Assembly (NCBI RefSeq): GCF_019602855.1 | Contig: NZ_CP080766.1 | Span: forward strand, 1,426,001-1,490,000 | From: Cupriavidus pinatubonensis | Lineage (GTDB): Bacteria; Pseudomonadota; Gammaproteobacteria; Burkholderiales; Burkholderiaceae | Length of the DNA: 64,000 nucleotides | Direction of reading: 5' to 3' | In this document: positions 8,642 to 17,088 of the stretch, piece by piece | Numbering within the stretch: the first letter of the stretch is position 1 | Layout of the letters: each line of letters opens with the position of its first letter | Notes under the pieces: generated by a model | What the model was told of the DNA's origin: nothing | Databases searched by the model: none | Seen by the model: only the letters and a program-made list of their open reading frames with translations | Made by a program: the position numbers and the translations under genes

Positions 8642-10495
8642 ATGTCTGCAGCTCCTTCTTCCTCCGCCTTGCGTATTGCGCTGGTGGGCAACCCCAACTG
8701 CGGCAAGACCGCGCTGTTCAACCGCCTGACTGGCAGCCGCCAGAAGGTGGCGAACTATGCCGGCGTGACGGTGGAGCGCAAGGAAGGCTTCTTCGTCTCG
8801 CCGGCCGGCCGGCAGATCCGCATCCTCGACCTCCCGGGCGCATACAGCCTGCACGCGGCGAGCCTGGACGAGGCCATCACGCGCGACATCTGCATGGGCA
8901 AGCGCCCCGGCGAGCCGAAGCCCGACCTGCTGGTCTCCGTGGTCGACGCCACCAACCTGCGCCTGCACCTGCGCTTCGTGCTGGAGTTGCGCCGCCTTGG
9001 ACTGCCGATGGTGGTGGTGCTCAATATGAGCGATGCGGCGGCCAAGCGCGGCATCCATATCGACCGCGACAAGCTTGCGTCGGCGCTCGGCGTGCCGGTC
9101 GTGCAGACCGTGGCGATCAAGCGCGAAGGCGCGGCGGCCTTGCTCAGCGTACTCGATGGCACCCTTCCTCCCGCGCCGCAGGCCTTGCCTCCGGCCGATG
9201 ACCTGGAAGTGCACGCAGAGGTCAACCGCCTGTTGAACACGGCGGTGACCATGCCTGCACGTACAGCCGCGCTGGATGACCGCCTCGATCGCATCGTGCT
9301 GCATCCGGTCCTGGGCCTTGTGCTGCTGGCCGTGCTGCTGTTCCTGATGTTCCAGGCGGTGTTCTCGTGGGCCGCGCCGCTGATGGATGGCATCGAGGCC
9401 GGCGTGCACTGGTTCGGTGAGATCGTCGGCACGCATATGCCCGACGGCATGCTGAAAAGCCTGCTTGTCGATGGCCTGATCGCGGGCCTGGGCAGCGTGG
9501 TGGTGTTCCTGCCGCAGATCCTGATCCTGTTCCTGTTCATCCTGACGCTCGAGGAATCGGGCTACCTGCCGCGCGCGGCGTTCCTGCTGGACCGGCTGAT
9601 GATGGGCGCCGGGCTGTCGGGGCGCTCGTTCATCCCGCTGCTGTCGAGCTTCGCATGCGCGATCCCGGGCATCATGGCCACGCGCACCATCCAGGATCCG
9701 CGCGACCGGCTCACCACGATCCTCGTCGCGCCGCTGATGACCTGCTCCGCGCGGCTGCCGGTCTATGCGCTGCTGATCGGCGCATTCATCCCGCAACGCA
9801 CGGTGATGGGCCTGTTCAATCTGCAGGGGCTGGTGCTGTTCGCGCTGTATGTGGCGGGCATCGTCAGCGCGCTGGCGGTGGCCTACGCGCTCAAGTATTT
9901 CCGCCGCGACCGCACCGACCATCCGCTGCTGATGGAGCTGCCGTCGTATCGCATCCCGAACCCGCGCGACGTGGCGCTGGGGCTGTGGGAGCGTGCCCGA
10001 ATCTTCCTGGCGCGCGTCGGCAAGGTGATCCTGGCGCTGACCGTGCTGCTGTGGTTCCTGGCCACCTTCCCGGCGCCGCCGGACGGCGCCACGGGGCCGG
10101 CGATCGACTACAGCTTCGCCGGCATGATCGGGCGGGCACTGGAGCATGTGTTCGCGCCGGTGGGTTTCAACTGGCAGATCTGCATTGCGCTGGTGCCGGG
10201 CCTGGCCGCGCGCGAAGTGGCCGTGGGTGCGCTGGCAACGGTTTACGCGCTGTCGGGCAGCGACGACGTGGTAGCCGCGCAGCTTGCCCCGATGATCGCG
10301 CAGCAATGGTCGCTCGCCACCGCGCTCGCACTGCTGGCCTGGTACGTGTTCGCGCCGCAGTGCATTTCCACGCTGGCGGTGATCCGCCGCGAGACCAACT
10401 CGTGGAAGGTGATGGCCGCTTCGGCGACCTATCTGGCGGGCCTGGGCTATCTGGCCGCGTTTATCACCTACCGCGTCGCCCTGATGTTCAGCTGA
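8642..10495 (+). CDS. feoB: Ferrous iron transporter FeoB
   Basis: A 617-residue inner-membrane protein. The N-terminal G domain has G1 GNPNCGKT (16-23), G3 DLPG (63-66) and G4 NMSD (128-131). The membrane domain carries the Gate motifs: LEESGYLPRAAFLLDRLM, GRSFIPLLSSFACAIPGIMATR and, near the C-terminus, GLAAREVAVGALATVYAL. It imports Fe(II). Compared with E. coli FeoB (about 770 residues) it is a shorter, compact form common in beta-proteobacteria. The gene is followed after 4 bases by a small Cys-rich membrane protein gene in the position where gamma-proteobacteria have feoC. Confidence 0.95.
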   Translation: MSAAPSSSALRIALVGNPNCGKTALFNRLTGSRQKVANYAGVTVERKEGFFVSPAGRQIRILDLPGAYSLHAASLDEAITRDICMGKRPGEPKPDLLVSVVDATNLRLHLRFVLELRRLGLPMVVVLNMSDAAAKRGIHIDRDKLASALGVPVVQTVAIKREGAAALLSVLDGTLPPAPQALPPADDLEVHAEVNRLLNTAVTMPARTAALDDRLDRIVLHPVLGLVLLAVLLFLMFQAVFSWAAPLMDGIEAGVHWFGEIVGTHMPDGMLKSLLVDGLIAGLGSVVVFLPQILILFLFILTLEESGYLPRAAFLLDRLMMGAGLSGRSFIPLLSSFACAIPGIMATRTIQDPRDRLTTILVAPLMTCSARLPVYALLIGAFIPQRTVMGLFNLQGLVLFALYVAGIVSALAVAYALKYFRRDRTDHPLLMELPSYRIPNPRDVALGLWERARIFLARVGKVILALTVLLWFLATFPAPPDGATGPAIDYSFAGMIGRALEHVFAPVGFNWQICIALVPGLAAREVAVGALATVYALSGSDDVVAAQLAPMIAQQWSLATALALLAWYVFAPQCISTLAVIRRETNSWKVMAASATYLAGLGYLAAFITYRVALMFS

Positions 10496-10499
10496 CGCC

Positions 10500-10814
10500 A
10501 TGAGCCTCTATCACGCCGTCGAAACCCTGCTGGTCCCGCTGATCGTGCTGGCATGCGCGGTGTCGGTGGCATCGCGCTACGCGCCGCGCACGCGCGAGCG
10601 TATCAAGGCCGGTCTGGCCGCGCGGCTTGGCGGCCAGGGAGCCATCGGCTGGCGCGCGCGCATGGTGCGCTGGCTGGCGCCCCAGGCCGCGGCGGGTTGC
10701 GCCAGCGGCTGCGACGACGGCGGCTGCAATACCTGCGCTTCCAATACCGCCACTGCTACGGGCACGCCGGGCCAACCTGCCGAACAGGTCATCCAACTGG
10801 TGCGCAAGCGCTGA
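10500..10814 (+). CDS. Small membrane protein with Cys-rich segment, in the feo operon
   Basis: A 104-residue protein. Residues about 8-26 form one hydrophobic helix (TLLVPLIVLACAVSVAS). A basic segment and then a Cys cluster follow, CASGCDDGGCNTCAS (about 68-82), with four Cys. It starts 4 bases after feoB, so it is translationally linked and probably acts with the transporter. It resembles DUF6587-type proteins found after feoB in Burkholderiaceae. The four Cys could bind iron or an Fe-S cluster as in FeoC, but it lacks a winged-helix pattern, so this is inference. Confidence 0.75.
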   Translation: MSLYHAVETLLVPLIVLACAVSVASRYAPRTRERIKAGLAARLGGQGAIGWRARMVRWLAPQAAAGCASGCDDGGCNTCASNTATATGTPGQPAEQVIQLVRKR

Positions 10815-10852
10815 TTTTCGCGCCCGGACACCCACTTTTCCCCTTCGAATTT

Positions 10853-10873
10853 GCACGCAGAAACGGGTACGCT
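10853..10873 (+). repeat. Dispersed intergenic repeat, copy 1
   Basis: Matches the core CGCAGAAnYGGGTACGCT exactly (centre CGCAGAAACGGGTACGCT). First of three copies after the feo operon. Confidence 0.75.
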
Positions 10874-10984
10874 CCGTGGCTTTGTCACGTCCGCAGCGGC
10901 CGTTCCATGCGACATGCGATGGCCAATTGGCCGCAATGCGGACGCTCGGGCAGTCGCGCTGAGGGCTTTCTCCCTTGCATTCAG

Positions 10985-11005
10985 GCACGCAGAAACGGGT
11001 ACGCT
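10985..11005 (+). repeat. Dispersed intergenic repeat, copy 2
   Basis: Identical over 21 bases to copy 1 and spaced 132 bases from it. The bases after the core continue TTGCC. Confidence 0.75.
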
Positions 11006-11109
11006 TTGCCTGTCTCGCAAGTAGCGACCCTTGCCTTTTGCCTCTCGGGACCAGCAAAAAACGCGCGTTGCGAAGCGTGGGGCCGCAAGGTGCGGATGGT
11101 CGCTGGCCG

Positions 11110-11130
11110 GCACGCAGAAATGGGTACGCT
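11110..11130 (+). repeat. Dispersed intergenic repeat, copy 3
   Basis: Differs from copies 1 and 2 only by one C to T change (CGCAGAAATGGGTACGCT); 125 bases from copy 2. The 421 bases from 10815 to 11235 hold only these copies and a terminator hairpin. Confidence 0.75.
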
Positions 11131-11180
11131 CGTCGTCCGCCCGCTGCGTTTCTGGCACCGTCACCGGCACCCCAAATGCA

Positions 11181-11205
11181 GAACGCCCTCCACAGGAGGG
11201 CGTTC
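11181..11205 (-). terminator. Hairpin terminator after the Ig-like lipoprotein gene
   Basis: Perfect 11-base stem GAACGCCCTCC / GGAGGGCGTTC with a 3-base loop, 30 bases after the stop of the leftward gene. The T tract is weak (CATTTGG). Confidence 0.7.
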
Positions 11206-11235
11206 GGTGCTGCGGGATTTTGTGGTTCGTGCTTG

Positions 11236-12579
11236 TTACTTGACCGTGCCCACCAGCTTCAGCGTCATCAGCTTGCCGTCGGCAACGTTGGTGCAGCTCA
11301 CCGTCAGCGTGAAGTCGCCGGCAGCCGTCCCCGTCACGAGTTGCTGGTTCGGGCCGACGCCGGAGCCGCCCAGCAGGACCGGCCCGGTCGAGGTCCAGTT
11401 CCAGCCCGTGCATGCGCTCGAAGGCGTGTCATTGCCGAAGTTCTTCAGGCCCACGGTCACCGGAATGGGGATACCGAGCATCGTCAGAACGAGCGGTTGC
11501 TGGACATCCGGCATCAGCGTCCACTCGGGGTTCTCCACCACGTTGAGGGTAGCGGTCGGCTTCGCTGCCAGCTTGGTGCTGGCAGCCGTCACCGTGAGCG
11601 TGCCCTGGGTCGGGCCGGCGCCCTTGGCAAGGCTGGTGCTGACGGTCACGTCGTGCGTACCTGCGGCTTCAGATGCCGACAGCGTCGGCGATGTCGCAAC
11701 GTACGTCCAGGCGCCGTCGAAGTCCGCGGTCACGTCCTGGTCGTCGTTGCGCAGCACGCGGGCGGTGAACTTGGCCGGATAGCTGCTGAGCACCTGCAGT
11801 GCGTTGACCGGGTCACCGTTCTGCGTCGTCACCACGCGGTACGTGGCGCTGCCGTTCTTCTGCACGGTGACGAAGATCACGCCGCCGAGCACGCGGCCAT
11901 CGGGCGCAGTGACCGACACCGACACATCGGCCGCGGCAGCTGCGGTGGTCGAACTGTTCGACGCCTTCAGCGAAGCGCTGTTCAGGCTCGCCGTGACCTG
12001 CACCGCGGAGCCGCTGCTGGACCAGGCCCAGCCGCTGCCATTGGCGGACACGTCGTTGCCGTTGTTGTCGACCAGCGATACCTTGACCGGGAGCGTCTGG
12101 CCGTCGGTCATCGACAATGAGGTGTTAGGCACCGACAGGCTGTAGGTCGTGGCCGATGCCGGCACCACAGTAATGGTCGCGGTCTGGGCAGGCAGTTGCA
12201 CGGTCGAATTGTCGGCGGCCTTGACGGTGGCCACGACTTGCACCTTGGTGGTACCGGTATTGACGCCGGTGACCACCGCATTGCCGACCGTGGCGGTGCT
12301 GCCGACAACGGACGCCACGGCGTTATCCATGGACGTCCAGGCAAAGCTTGTCGACGACGTGACATCGTTGCCGTTGCTGTCGACAGCCGCGGCACTGATC
12401 GTGATTGTGCGGCCAACGCCGACCTCGGCGGTGGTGATATTCAGTTTTGCTGCGTAGTTCACGGCCGTCGCCGCGGTCGGCGTCGAGCTGCCCGAGCCCC
12501 CTCCTCCGCCCCCGCACGCCGCCACGAGGAACGTCGCCGCCGCGCATACGAGCCCGCCAAGCCAAGACCTCGCCTTCAT
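11236..12579 (-). CDS. Secreted lipoprotein with bacterial Ig-like repeats
   Basis: A 447-residue protein. The signal peptide ends in a lipobox (FLVAAC, Cys about 21), followed by a Gly/Ser linker. The body reads as three to four beta-sandwich repeats of the BID_2 type, each with a DSNGNDVTSS / DNNGNDVSAN / RNDDQDVTAD-like turn and a TxTVTxV edge strand (about residues 40-135, 140-235, 240-345, 350-447). It is probably anchored to the outer membrane and exposed or periplasmic. Such repeats mediate adhesion or structural roles, but no function can be named. AGGGGG precedes the start. It is monocistronic, bounded by a terminator. Confidence 0.8.
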   Translation of the reverse strand: MKARSWLGGLVCAAATFLVAACGGGGGGSGSSTPTAATAVNYAAKLNITTAEVGVGRTITISAAAVDSNGNDVTSSTSFAWTSMDNAVASVVGSTATVGNAVVTGVNTGTTKVQVVATVKAADNSTVQLPAQTATITVVPASATTYSLSVPNTSLSMTDGQTLPVKVSLVDNNGNDVSANGSGWAWSSSGSAVQVTASLNSASLKASNSSTTAAAAADVSVSVTAPDGRVLGGVIFVTVQKNGSATYRVVTTQNGDPVNALQVLSSYPAKFTARVLRNDDQDVTADFDGAWTYVATSPTLSASEAAGTHDVTVSTSLAKGAGPTQGTLTVTAASTKLAAKPTATLNVVENPEWTLMPDVQQPLVLTMLGIPIPVTVGLKNFGNDTPSSACTGWNWTSTGPVLLGGSGVGPNQQLVTGTAAGDFTLTVSCTNVADGKLMTLKLVGTVK

Positions 12580-13235
12580 GATGGTTCCCCCTGAGTCATC
12601 TATTTTTTCCCGCGCTACCAGACTATGCGGAACGGCGGCGGGGCAGTACCGGCCAGACGGCTGAGCGCTAGCGCACATAGGCGGGGAATCTCATCCTTTG
12701 GCAGAGGCTGCGCCGGCCGCCGGCGTCCCTGGCACGGTCAACCACCGCCGGCAACAGGGGTATCCCATCCCTTTGGATCAGAGGGCAATCCCGCACGCGA
12801 TGGCCGGCGCAACAGGCCGGAAGCAGGGGGAACGGATGGGTAGGCACGCGAAGAAGCGGGAACGGGCGGTACGCCGGCCGCGCCATCAATGGGGCCACGG
12901 AAAAGAAAGCCGGTGTGCCCCGCCCCCACGGGGCACACCCGGAAAGACGTCCTTGGGGACGCCCACGACATGCCTGGGACCGGCCGCTACGGCTGACATG
13001 AAGCGGCCATGACGCAGAGGTTAAGGCCGCCCTTGGAGCCGCGCCACGAATAAATCCGCATATGTTTAGAAGGTGCCCTCGCGCGTTGCCGATGTCGTCT
13101 GCGCGCGCAAGGCGGTTGTGGTGTCATCGCGACGACCCTACACGCGATAGGGTTGGCCTTGTCCGCGGTCAATGTCGTGGCATAGCCGCTCGGCCAAACT
13201 GGCGGCGATTTACTACCAGACCAAAGCAAGAAACC
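12580..13235. other. Non-coding stretch with a GC hairpin, upstream of ompW
   Basis: No convincing gene in 656 bases. A strong hairpin lies at 12912-12939 (11-base stem GGTGTGCCCCG / CGGGGCACACC, 6-base loop) without a T tract. Two loosely similar segments (GGGGAATCTCATCC near 12684, GGGGTATCCCATCCC near 12757) may be degenerate repeats. Confidence 0.4.
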
Positions 13236-13886
13236 ATGAACAAGCTCTCTCTCCTGACCCGGGTCGCCTGTACTGCCATCGCCGCGTTTGCCATGTTCGG
13301 CGCCGTCTCCACGCCCGCCCTCGCCGCCGACGGCGAGACCCAGGGCAACTGGATGGTGCGCCTGCGCGCCACGTACCTCGACATGGCCGACAAGTCCGAT
13401 GCCATTCCCGCGCTGGGCGTGCCGTCGGATGCCATCACGGTCAACAACAAGTGGATTCCCGAGCTCGACGTCACCTACTTCTTCACGCGCAATATCGCCG
13501 CGGAACTGGTGCTGACCGTGCCGCAGAAGCAGGACGTCTACCTGAACGGCAACCGCATCGGCACCTTCAAGCACCTGCCACCCACGCTGCTCGTGCAGTA
13601 CCACTTCCTGCCCGAAGGCACGATTCGTCCGTACGTGGGCGCCGGCCTGAACTTCACGCGCATCTGGGGCGCCGACATCGCCAACAACACGCTGCAGCTC
13701 GACAACTGGAGCGTGGCACCGGCGCTGCAGATCGGCATGGATTACAAGCTGACCAAGAACTGGTTCCTGAACGCCGACATCAAGAAGGTCTGGCTCGGCA
13801 GCGACGTAAAGGCCGGCGGCGAGAAGATCTCGAAGGTCAATCTGGATCCGTGGCTGTTCAGCATGGGCGTGGGTTACCGGTTCTGA
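13236..13886 (+). CDS. ompW: OmpW-family outer-membrane beta-barrel protein
   Basis: A 216-residue protein with a clear signal peptide (cleavage near ALA-A at about 30). The mature part starts GNWMVRLRATYLDMADKSD and shows the OmpW pattern of eight strands, with PELDVTYFFTRNIAAELVLT, GTFKHLPPTLLVQYHF, RPYVGAGLNFTRIW, LNADIKKVWL and a C-terminal ...FSMGVGYRF ending in Phe, the usual BAM signal. OmpW proteins form narrow hydrophobic channels linked to uptake of small hydrophobic molecules. It appears monocistronic, with a terminator just downstream. Confidence 0.92.
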   Translation: MNKLSLLTRVACTAIAAFAMFGAVSTPALAADGETQGNWMVRLRATYLDMADKSDAIPALGVPSDAITVNNKWIPELDVTYFFTRNIAAELVLTVPQKQDVYLNGNRIGTFKHLPPTLLVQYHFLPEGTIRPYVGAGLNFTRIWGADIANNTLQLDNWSVAPALQIGMDYKLTKNWFLNADIKKVWLGSDVKAGGEKISKVNLDPWLFSMGVGYRF

Positions 13887-13913
13887 TCGGGCTCGTCCGA
13901 GTCTGCGTGAAAC

Positions 13914-13948
13914 GAAAAAAGCCAGCGCATGAGGCGCTGGCCTTTTTC
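13914..13948. terminator. Bidirectional terminator between ompW and amn
   Basis: A6, then the perfect 8-base stem GCCAGCGC / GCGCTGGC with a 5-base loop, then CTTTTTC. The A and T tracts on both sides let it serve the convergent ompW and amn genes. Confidence 0.85.
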
Positions 13949-13987
13949 ATTGCGAAGCCGCTGTCCGTACAGTGCGGCGGGAATCGT

Positions 13988-15466
13988 TCAGCGGAATGCC
14001 GGCTCGTCGAAACTACGCAGCTTGCGCGAATGCAGTTGCTCAACACCGTTCTCGCGCAGGATGCGCACCGCTTCGAGACCGATGGTCATGTGCTGGCTGA
14101 CGCGCTGGCGATAGAACGCATTAGCCATGCCGCGCAGCTTGAGTTCGCCGTGCAGCGGCTTGTCCGAGACGCACAGCAGCGTGCCATACGGCACGCGCAG
14201 GCGGAAACCATTGGCCGCCACGGTCGCGCTTTCCATGTCGATGGCAATCGCTCGCGACTGGTTGAAGCGCGCGTACAGTGCCTTGGATTTCAGCTCCCAG
14301 TTGCGGTCGTCCGTGGAGACCACCGTGCCCGTGCGCATGCGCGTCTTCATCTCGCCGCCGGACAGGCCAGTCACACGTGCCACCGCTTCCTGCAGCGCCA
14401 CCTGGATTTCCGCGATCGGCGGCACCGGGACCCACGGCGGCAGGTCGTGGTCGAGCACGTGGTCGTCGCGCACATAGGCGTGGGCGAGCACGTAGTCGCC
14501 AAGCTGCTGCGAGCGCCGCAAGCCGCCGCAATGGCCGATCATGAGCCAGCAGTGCGGGCGCAGCACGGCCAGGTGGTCGGTCATGGTCTTGGCATTGGAC
14601 GGACCCACGCCGATGTTCACCAGCGTCACGCCGAGCTTGTCCTCGCGCACGAGGTGGTAAGCCGGCATCTGCGGCAGCGCGCGGGGACGCACGGCGTCGT
14701 CGGGCTCGGCGCCGCCAAGCTGCTGGATGACGTCGCCGGGCTCGACGAAGCGCGTGTAGCCGCTGCCATCGCTGCTGGCCATCAGCGATCGGCCGAGCGC
14801 GATGAATTCATCGACGTAACGCTGGTAGTTCGTGAACAGCACGAAACGCTGGAAATGCTGAGGCGCGGTGCCGGTGTAGTGATACAGGCGCTGCAGCGCG
14901 AGGTCCACGCGCTCGGCGGGGAACAGCGACAGGGGCCACGCCTCGCCGGGCACCGGTTCGTAGGTGCCGTTGGCAATGGAGTCGTCGATGCGGCTCAACT
15001 CCGGCAGCACGAAGGATACTTCGAGTTCGCGCGCCTGGGTATAGCTGATGTCGGTCGTCGAGGCCTCGATCACGAACGGCAGCGGGATCGGCCGGCGGCT
15101 GAGGCCCACCACCACGGGCACGCGGTGATAGCGCATCAGCCGTTCGATCTGGTCGCGGTAGTAATCGGCGAGCAGGTCGGGACGCGTCACCGTGGTGCCA
15201 TAGACGCCCGGATAAGCCACCGTGCCCCATGATGGCCGGCTGTCGGTCACCATGGTTTCGATGTTCACGGAAATGCCCAGGTACGGGTAGCACGCATGCG
15301 CCGCCGAAGGCAGCGGCTTGCCGCTGGCGAACGCGTCAAAGCGCGCGCGCACGGCGCTGACCGAAGCGTTGTAGATCTCCTTGATGCGCGCCAGCGCAGC
15401 GTCGGCATCGGAGAATTCGGCCAACTGATCGGCCGGGTGGGCAGAAGAGAAGATCGGGGCGTTCAT
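13988..15466 (-). CDS. amn: AMP nucleosidase
   Basis: A 492-residue protein close in length to E. coli Amn (484). It has an N-terminal domain (PYLGISVNIETMVTDSRPSWG, near 60-80) and a C-terminal nucleoside phosphorylase-like domain with VNIGVGPSNAKTMTDHLAVL, WLMIGHCGGLRRSQ, DYVLAHAYVRDDHVLD and AIDMESATVAANGFRLRVPYGTLLCVSDKPLHGELK. The enzyme cleaves AMP to adenine and ribose 5-phosphate and controls adenylate levels. The start at 15466 (MNAPIF) fits relatives; tandem Mets at 15478 are an alternative, and neither has a clear ribosome site. Confidence 0.93.
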   Translation of the reverse strand: MNAPIFSSAHPADQLAEFSDADAALARIKEIYNASVSAVRARFDAFASGKPLPSAAHACYPYLGISVNIETMVTDSRPSWGTVAYPGVYGTTVTRPDLLADYYRDQIERLMRYHRVPVVVGLSRRPIPLPFVIEASTTDISYTQARELEVSFVLPELSRIDDSIANGTYEPVPGEAWPLSLFPAERVDLALQRLYHYTGTAPQHFQRFVLFTNYQRYVDEFIALGRSLMASSDGSGYTRFVEPGDVIQQLGGAEPDDAVRPRALPQMPAYHLVREDKLGVTLVNIGVGPSNAKTMTDHLAVLRPHCWLMIGHCGGLRRSQQLGDYVLAHAYVRDDHVLDHDLPPWVPVPPIAEIQVALQEAVARVTGLSGGEMKTRMRTGTVVSTDDRNWELKSKALYARFNQSRAIAIDMESATVAANGFRLRVPYGTLLCVSDKPLHGELKLRGMANAFYRQRVSQHMTIGLEAVRILRENGVEQLHSRKLRSFDEPAFR

Positions 15467-15673
15467 GAAAGCCATCATACCGCGCTGCAGCGCGAGAGGC
15501 AGCGGTTGATGCGCCGGCACTGCGTACGTGCGGCGGCAAATTGACGTGTCTGCCCCCGCTCGCTACACTCCGCCAATTGCGCGGCCGGGCTTCCCGTGCC
15601 GTACTCGACTCGCGGCACCCCCCGGCAGTGGGGCGGCGAGGGGTTGTACATGCTTTTGCTAGGGGAGCCGCCG

Positions 15674-16063
15674 ATGGAAATCCGTAATGTGTTGCCTGGA
15701 GACATCGAGGCCGCCAGGCAACTACTGATCGCCAACGGCTGGAACAACCGCGTAGGCAGCGCCGAACGCTTCGCTCGCCTGGTTGCCAATTCGCAGCGCG
15801 TGGTCGTGGCAGTGGATAAGGGTGAAGTCATCGGCTTTGCGCGCGCGCTGTGCGACGACGTTTCCGATGGCTTCCTGTCGATGATCGTGGTGGCGCCCAA
15901 CTACCGCCGTCAGGGCATCGGCCGGGCGCTGGTGCGCCAGGTCATGGGCAACGATCCCGACATCATCTGGGTACTGCGCGCGGCGCGCTCGTCCGAAGCG
16001 GCATTCTTCGGCCAGCTCGGCTTCACGCCGTCGATGGTGGCCATGGAGCGCCGCCGGCCCTGA
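15674..16063 (+). CDS. GNAT-family N-acetyltransferase
   Basis: A 129-residue single-domain GNAT. Motif A is SMIVVAPNYRRQGIGRALVRQVM (about residues 73-95), with the acetyl-CoA pyrophosphate loop RRQGIG; motif B is AARSSEAAFFGQLGF. AGGGGAG is well placed before the Met at 15674, so the longer frame from 15596 is not used. The substrate cannot be predicted. Confidence 0.85.
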   Translation: MEIRNVLPGDIEAARQLLIANGWNNRVGSAERFARLVANSQRVVVAVDKGEVIGFARALCDDVSDGFLSMIVVAPNYRRQGIGRALVRQVMGNDPDIIWVLRAARSSEAAFFGQLGFTPSMVAMERRRP

Positions 16064-16096
16064 GCCTGCGGCTCACGCGCTAAAGCTCCTCTCCCT

Positions 16097-16864
16097 CTAC
16101 TGCGCGCCCATTTTCCTGCGCATTTCCTCCACGCTTCCGATCTGCCGGAACAGCGGCCCGCCAGGCGCGAATTTATCCGCACTGGCCAGCGGCCCTACCA
16201 CGACCGGTTCAAACCCCGCATCACGCACAAGCTGCTCCGCCACGCGCAACGCGGCCGCGTCGTCGCCGGCAATCGGCACGGCCACACGATCGCCCTCGCG
16301 ATGGTGTTCCTTTGCGAAGTTCGCCGCCCCCATGAAGTTGAATGCGCGCACCACGCGCGCGCCGGCCAGGTATTTGCCCGTGGTAATGCCAATGCCGTTG
16401 CGCTGCGCCTCGTCGGCAATGGCACCGTCGCGCTGCGCAATCGCATTGGTCGCATCCAGCACGATCTTGCCTTTCCACGCGCCCGCGTTCTGCTCGCTCA
16501 GTTGCGGCAGCGCGTTGTAGGGCGTGGCGAGGAACAGCACGTCCGAGAACGCGATGGCGTCGGCCACCGTTCCCGCGCGCGCCAGCGGGCCGAGTTCGCC
16601 GACCAGTCTTTTCAGCGACTCGGGATGCCGCGAGGAAAACAGTACCGGATGGCCCGATTTCACCCAGAGGCCACCGATGGTCCCGCCGATCCGGCCCGAT
16701 CCGACCACGCCGATCTTCACCGGCTGGCCGTTGCCACGACTGCCGGCGCCACCGTCCTGCGCGCATGCGCCAAGGCCCGGCACGGCCAGCGCCAGCATGG
16801 CAATGGCGCCGGCACCAAGCAGGCGGCGGCGGCCGGGGTCGACGGCGGGTTCGGTGATCGGCAT
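16097..16864 (-). CDS. Exported NAD(P)-binding (F420-dependent reductase-like) protein
   Basis: A 255-residue protein. The N-terminus has a twin-arginine-like signal (DPGRRRLLGAGAIAMLALAV) ending in a lipobox-like GLGAC at about 33, so export as a Tat lipoprotein is plausible. The mature part has the Rossmann fingerprint IGVVGSGRIGGTIGGLWV (about 50-67) and the NADP-oxidoreductase coenzyme-F420-dependent fold with LFLATPYNALPQLSE and RAFNFMGAANFA. AGGAG precedes the start. An exported dinucleotide-binding protein is unusual, because free NAD(P) is not normally present outside the cytoplasm. The protein could carry tightly bound cofactor through Tat. Confidence 0.75.
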   Translation of the reverse strand: MPITEPAVDPGRRRLLGAGAIAMLALAVPGLGACAQDGGAGSRGNGQPVKIGVVGSGRIGGTIGGLWVKSGHPVLFSSRHPESLKRLVGELGPLARAGTVADAIAFSDVLFLATPYNALPQLSEQNAGAWKGKIVLDATNAIAQRDGAIADEAQRNGIGITTGKYLAGARVVRAFNFMGAANFAKEHHREGDRVAVPIAGDDAAALRVAEQLVRDAGFEPVVVGPLASADKFAPGGPLFRQIGSVEEMRRKMGAQ

Positions 16865-17088
16865 GGGCGGCTCCTGCTGGTTCGGGATTCGGGAGATTTC
16901 GAAGTAGGCAACGCCGGGCGCAACCCCGGGGCCACTTGAAAACTCTAGGCAAAAATGGCGCATAGTGGCGGACAGGCCGCCGCTGCAACTTGGCAGTACC
17001 GGACCGCTGGACTAGATTAGGTAGCATTTGCGCCACTCGAAGTCATCCGCGACCGTGCCTGCGCGACGCAGCGCAACAAGGGGACCCC

